This document shows positions 61,223-64,000 of a stretch of DNA of 64,000 bases, one piece after another. Each line of letters starts with the position of its first letter. The first letter of the stretch is position 1. The notes below the pieces were generated by a model, which ran no database searches, had not been told where the DNA came from, and was given only the letters and a program-made list of their open reading frames with translations. A program made the translations under genes and the position numbers. This DNA is from an uncultured Nitrospira sp. (GTDB taxonomy: Bacteria > Nitrospirota > Nitrospiria > Nitrospirales > Nitrospiraceae): the NCBI GenBank assembly GCA_902500785.1, contig CABVRW010000001.1, positions 46,863 to 110,862 of the forward strand. Reading direction: 5' to 3'.

Positions 61223-62308
61223 ATGAGGCGGAGTTCTTCGACTACCCTAGCCGTGTTCTTCCTGCTGAGCCTTGGCATCGCCTCTTCTGCGTCGGCCTAT
61301 CGAGACTACTTCACCGAGGCTCAAAAAGCGCAATTAGGAAATATTCATACGGTTTTGGTGGAGGTGATTACGCTGACTGACAAGGGCGCTGGTAACGCCG
61401 AGGGAATCAGGGAAGTTGTCATGCGACGCATGAAGGAACTGGGCTATGCGGTCGTTTCGGATCCTGCTGCCTCTCACGATGTTGTCGTGCGGATAAAGTG
61501 CGAACAACGTAAGACGTGGGAAGGTACTGCCTCAGCGGGTGGAGACAATGATTTGTTGGACGCGCCCTCTCGCCTGTGGAAGGGGCCAGCTTGCCAGGTA
61601 ACGTATGCTTTGGGAGGCATGAAGATCAACTGGCAGAAAGAGGTTCGGACGGAATTTGAGGACGCCTTTCAGGCGTCTCAGTCAGCTCACGCGGACGAGC
61701 CCGGCACCTATGCCTTGACTGCTCTGCAGCACGCGTTAGAGGCGTATGAATTTCCTCTCCTCCTGACGGCGGAATGGGGGCAGCCGGATCGACTACTGAA
61801 TTTGCTGGATGCTCCGGAAACCAGCCAGCTCCGGAAATTGAAGATTATTTCCCTGCTAGGAAAGATAGAGGCCGATGAAGCTTTGCCTCATCTCCGGGAG
61901 GCGCTGAAAGACAAAGGCTTGGCAAAGCAAGCCGCGGTGGCATTGGGCAATATGGGAAAGGAAGGCATCCCTGTTCTCATTGATATCTTGAAGCACTCCA
62001 AGCAGCCTGAGTTACAAGCAGCCGCCGCCAAGGGGTTGGGCGATCTTGGGAATGTCCAAAGTGATCCGAGGGTGGTTCCTCCGCTTCTTGAGATGCTGGA
62101 CGCACCCGGAATTAACATTATCGTTCAAACCGAGATTGCCTGGGCATTAGGACGGGTACCGGACCGGCGATCAGTCGAGCCACTTTTTGCCCTTGATCGG
62201 AAACTGCAAAAGATTCGGAATGATCCACCCGACCCTCAGATCAAGAAGCTGAAAGAGGCGGTGTTCTGGTCGATCAAACAGGTGTATACCGAAGACCAGT
62301 ACAGCTGA
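61223..62308 (+). CDS. Exported HEAT-repeat protein
   Basis: A 361-residue exported protein; ATG 61223 has GGAGGAGGTG upstream and opens a signal peptide (TTLAVFFLLSLGIASSASA). The mature N-terminal half (about 25-190) is of unknown fold with one conserved-looking stretch, VVMRRMKELGYAVVSDPAAS. The C-terminal half is HEAT repeats (LRKLKIISLLGKIEADEALP, AKQAAVALGNMGKEGIPVL, AAAAKGLGDLGNV). A scaffold or binding role in the periplasm is inferred. Confidence 0.84.
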   Translation: MRRSSSTTLAVFFLLSLGIASSASAYRDYFTEAQKAQLGNIHTVLVEVITLTDKGAGNAEGIREVVMRRMKELGYAVVSDPAASHDVVVRIKCEQRKTWEGTASAGGDNDLLDAPSRLWKGPACQVTYALGGMKINWQKEVRTEFEDAFQASQSAHADEPGTYALTALQHALEAYEFPLLLTAEWGQPDRLLNLLDAPETSQLRKLKIISLLGKIEADEALPHLREALKDKGLAKQAAVALGNMGKEGIPVLIDILKHSKQPELQAAAAKGLGDLGNVQSDPRVVPPLLEMLDAPGINIIVQTEIAWALGRVPDRRSVEPLFALDRKLQKIRNDPPDPQIKKLKEAVFWSIKQVYTEDQYS

Positions 62309-62684
62309 GTAGCTAGGGAAAGTCTTCCAGTTGCTCTTGCTCGTGCGTGGGTCGGCGGTCGCCGCTAAGGAGTCTTGGCAGGACACTCCGCCCCCGTTTT
62401 CATCCCAGCATGACTCGCGAACGGCTCAATATGCTTGGACGTGTCTGTGTGGGGAACGCCCGATCCTATCCGGAGTTGATCGCGCAGGTAGCCGATCCAA
62501 CGATTGTTCCACGAGTGGAACGCATGATCGGTAGTGGGATCGTCTTGCTGACTGACAGCATACACGGCACGGACGAGTTGTCGGCTCACTGCAGGATCGT
62601 ACTGACGTTCCAAGCTACTCCGATGCCTACCATCTAGCGGATGACCCAGGTAGATTGCCAACGATCACAAAGGGGATCATGATC
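62309..62684. other. Stretch without a secure gene
   Basis: About 375 bases between the HEAT-repeat gene and the substrate-binding protein. Two overlapping open frames of about 97 codons, plus-strand 62347-62637 from GTG and minus-strand 62365-62661, could not be told apart. Neither has a clear ribosome-binding site or family match. The plus frame contains ADPTIVPRVERMIGSGIVLL, which might be a gene remnant. Confidence 0.3.
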
Positions 62685-63929
62685 ATGCGCGCGATATCAC
62701 GAAGACGTTTTCTACAATTGTCGGCCATGACTGGCGGTGCGTTGCTCGTTGGCGATACGGCCGACCAGATGCTCGGCCTGACGTACGAGAGCTCGGTGGC
62801 CCACGCTGCCGAGCCAATCAAGATCGGAATTCTGGATCCGCTGTCGAGCCCCTATAAGACCTCGTCGATCCATGATGTGCATGGCGCCAACGTGGCGGTG
62901 GATCGCTTCAACAAGCGGGGCGGTGTGTTGGGACGGCCAGTGGTGCTTCTCGACGCTGATGATGCCTCGAATCCCGACACAGCCATCAAGGCTGCCACAA
63001 AGTTTATAGAAGATGATCGAGTGGATATCCTAATGGGCACGTTTAACGCGAATTGTGCGCTGGTGGTGTCGGAGCTGGCGAAGAAAGAGAACAAGTTGTT
63101 TATGGTCACGGGATCCCATCTTCCTGAATTGACCGGAGCCGCGTGCAACTCGCACACCTTCGTATTTATGCCGAATGCCTCGATGATGGCGCAGGCAGTC
63201 GCCCCACACTTGGTAAAGGCGTATGGTACCCGATGGTATATGCTCACGACGAGCTCATTGGATGGCAAAGCTATGGCTCAAGCTATGGTCACGGCTGGGC
63301 AGATTCATGGGGCCGAGTTTGTGGGCGAGGCTCTGATGCCCTTCGGAGCGAAGGACTTTACGGCGGCGTGGACGGCGGCAAAGGACAAGCGTCCGACGCT
63401 CGTCGTGCTCAATCTTTATGGGTGGGATTTGGTCCACGCGCTGAAGGACTATACGAAATTGGGGTTGGCCAAAGACAAAATCGGTGTCGGCGGGATGATC
63501 GCGGGTGAACAAATTGGCCGGCCCCTCGGCTATGCTGACAATGCCGGCATTTGGGGCCTTATCTGGGATCCGAAGGTCAACACAGAAGGCTCCCGACAGT
63601 TTATCCGGGGAGTCGTCGACAAATACAACCATACTCCAACGTCGCGCTGTTACCTCGGGTATGCGGCTATGACCCAGATTCTGGAGGCCATCCAGCGGAC
63701 AGGATCCACGGACGCCTCCGCGCTTATCAAGGCGTTGGAAGGGCACGAGTTCGACGGTTTGAAAGAAGGCCGATCTTACTTCCAGGCCTCAAACCATCAG
63801 CATGTGCAGGATGTGCTGGTCGGGGAGGCCTACGGAAAAGAGTTGGGCCTTGGGCATTACAAGATTCTGGCGACTGTTTCCGGCGACAGTCTCGTGGCAG
63901 CTATTGATTCAGGTGCCTGTCGGCTGTAG
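62685..63929 (+). CDS. ABC-transporter substrate-binding protein (amide/urea/branched-chain amino-acid type) with Tat signal
   Basis: A 414-residue periplasmic binding protein of the type I fold used for amides, urea or branched-chain amino acids. A twin-arginine leader (SRRRFLQLSAM, then TGGALLVGDTAD) is followed by IKIGILDPLSSPYKTS, GANVAVDRFNKRGGVLGRPV and DDASNPDTAIKAATKFIEDD. ATG 62685 has AGGGG nine bases upstream; ATG 62679 is a close alternative. Permease and ATPase genes, if linked, would be past the right edge. Ligand unknown. Confidence 0.87.
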   Translation: MRAISRRRFLQLSAMTGGALLVGDTADQMLGLTYESSVAHAAEPIKIGILDPLSSPYKTSSIHDVHGANVAVDRFNKRGGVLGRPVVLLDADDASNPDTAIKAATKFIEDDRVDILMGTFNANCALVVSELAKKENKLFMVTGSHLPELTGAACNSHTFVFMPNASMMAQAVAPHLVKAYGTRWYMLTTSSLDGKAMAQAMVTAGQIHGAEFVGEALMPFGAKDFTAAWTAAKDKRPTLVVLNLYGWDLVHALKDYTKLGLAKDKIGVGGMIAGEQIGRPLGYADNAGIWGLIWDPKVNTEGSRQFIRGVVDKYNHTPTSRCYLGYAAMTQILEAIQRTGSTDASALIKALEGHEFDGLKEGRSYFQASNHQHVQDVLVGEAYGKELGLGHYKILATVSGDSLVAAIDSGACRL

Positions 63930-63940
63930 GGATTGGGGGC

Positions 63941-63975
63941 CGACGGGGCGGCGCGGATTCCGAGCCACCCCGTCG
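63941..63975. repeat. Inverted repeat after the substrate-binding protein gene
   Basis: An eight-base perfect stem, CGACGGGG (63941-63948) and CCCCGTCG (63968-63975), with a 19-base loop, 12 bases after the stop. There is no T-run, so it may stabilise a transcript end or be chance in GC-rich DNA. Confidence 0.3.
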
Positions 63976-64000
63976 CGTCGGTGATCTAGCGCGGAGCGCT

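Noticed and set aside
1-64000. CRISPR array, insertion sequence, prophage or integrative element
   Set aside because: No regularly spaced direct repeats, transposase, integrase or phage structural genes were found; the two tRNA genes show no adjacent integrase or repeated tRNA end.

Overview
The window looks like a stretch of a Nitrospira-type chromosome (phylum Nitrospirota): about 60% G+C by eye and dense genes with many ATGA start/stop overlaps. It holds a complex I operon with two NuoM genes and no nuoE, nuoF or nuoH. That genus call is an inference from gene content and protein flavour, because no rRNA is present. No insertion sequence, prophage or CRISPR array was seen, and the region reads as core and clade-specific chromosome.

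Layout. 1-4.2 kb: three exported SUMF1-fold proteins, a small histidine-containing exported helical protein, a 43-residue membrane peptide and a zinc-ribbon protein. 4.4-7.3 kb: a TIGR01777-type epimerase, a DUF4149 membrane protein, a PDZ protein and two small envelope proteins. 7.3-15.3 kb: a photolyase, a DUF523-DUF1722 protein, a CbiX-like protein, then a translationally coupled lipid set (NTF2-like, SDR, FAD oxidoreductase, DUF1365, cyclopropane synthase) resembling photo-oxidative-stress clusters of other bacteria. 15.5-17.9 kb: pyrE, a lipoprotein, an exported rhodanese and a phosphodiester-glycosidase-like protein. 18-21.6 kb: a CHASE3 histidine kinase, a response regulator and a hybrid kinase.

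21.8-35.5 kb: a minus-strand operon nuoA-B-C-D-G-I-J-K-L-M-M-N. It carries a fourth antiporter-like subunit and a NuoL with an apparently lengthened lateral helix, but no NADH module (NuoE/F) and no NuoH. The second NuoM has lost the central TM7 lysine, and the formate-dehydrogenase-like NuoG has glycine at the molybdenum-ligand position. The likely role is ferredoxin- or otherwise-linked proton-coupled quinone chemistry, possibly reverse electron flow for CO2 fixation.

36-43 kb: an OmpA/MotB-like envelope protein, a PriA whose ATPase motifs are all degenerate, a membrane protein, a response regulator and a PAS kinase with a damaged ATP-binding domain. 43-52.8 kb: tRNA-Leu(GAG), a HAD phosphatase, queE, pepA, nagZ, a tandem desulforedoxin-like protein, a PsiE-like protein, an APC amino-acid permease and a class-I glutamine amidotransferase-type hydrolase. 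52.8-64 kb: an M24 peptidase, an unusually long TatA-like protein, two HEAT-repeat proteins, two PilZ paralogues, tig-clpP-clpX with tRNA-Leu(UAG) upstream, and a Tat-exported ABC substrate-binding protein at the right edge.

The observations most worth following are the extra-pump complex I with its lysine-less NuoM, the ATPase-dead PriA, the photolyase/lipid cluster, the cysteine-less SUMF1 trio and the tandem desulforedoxin-like protein.
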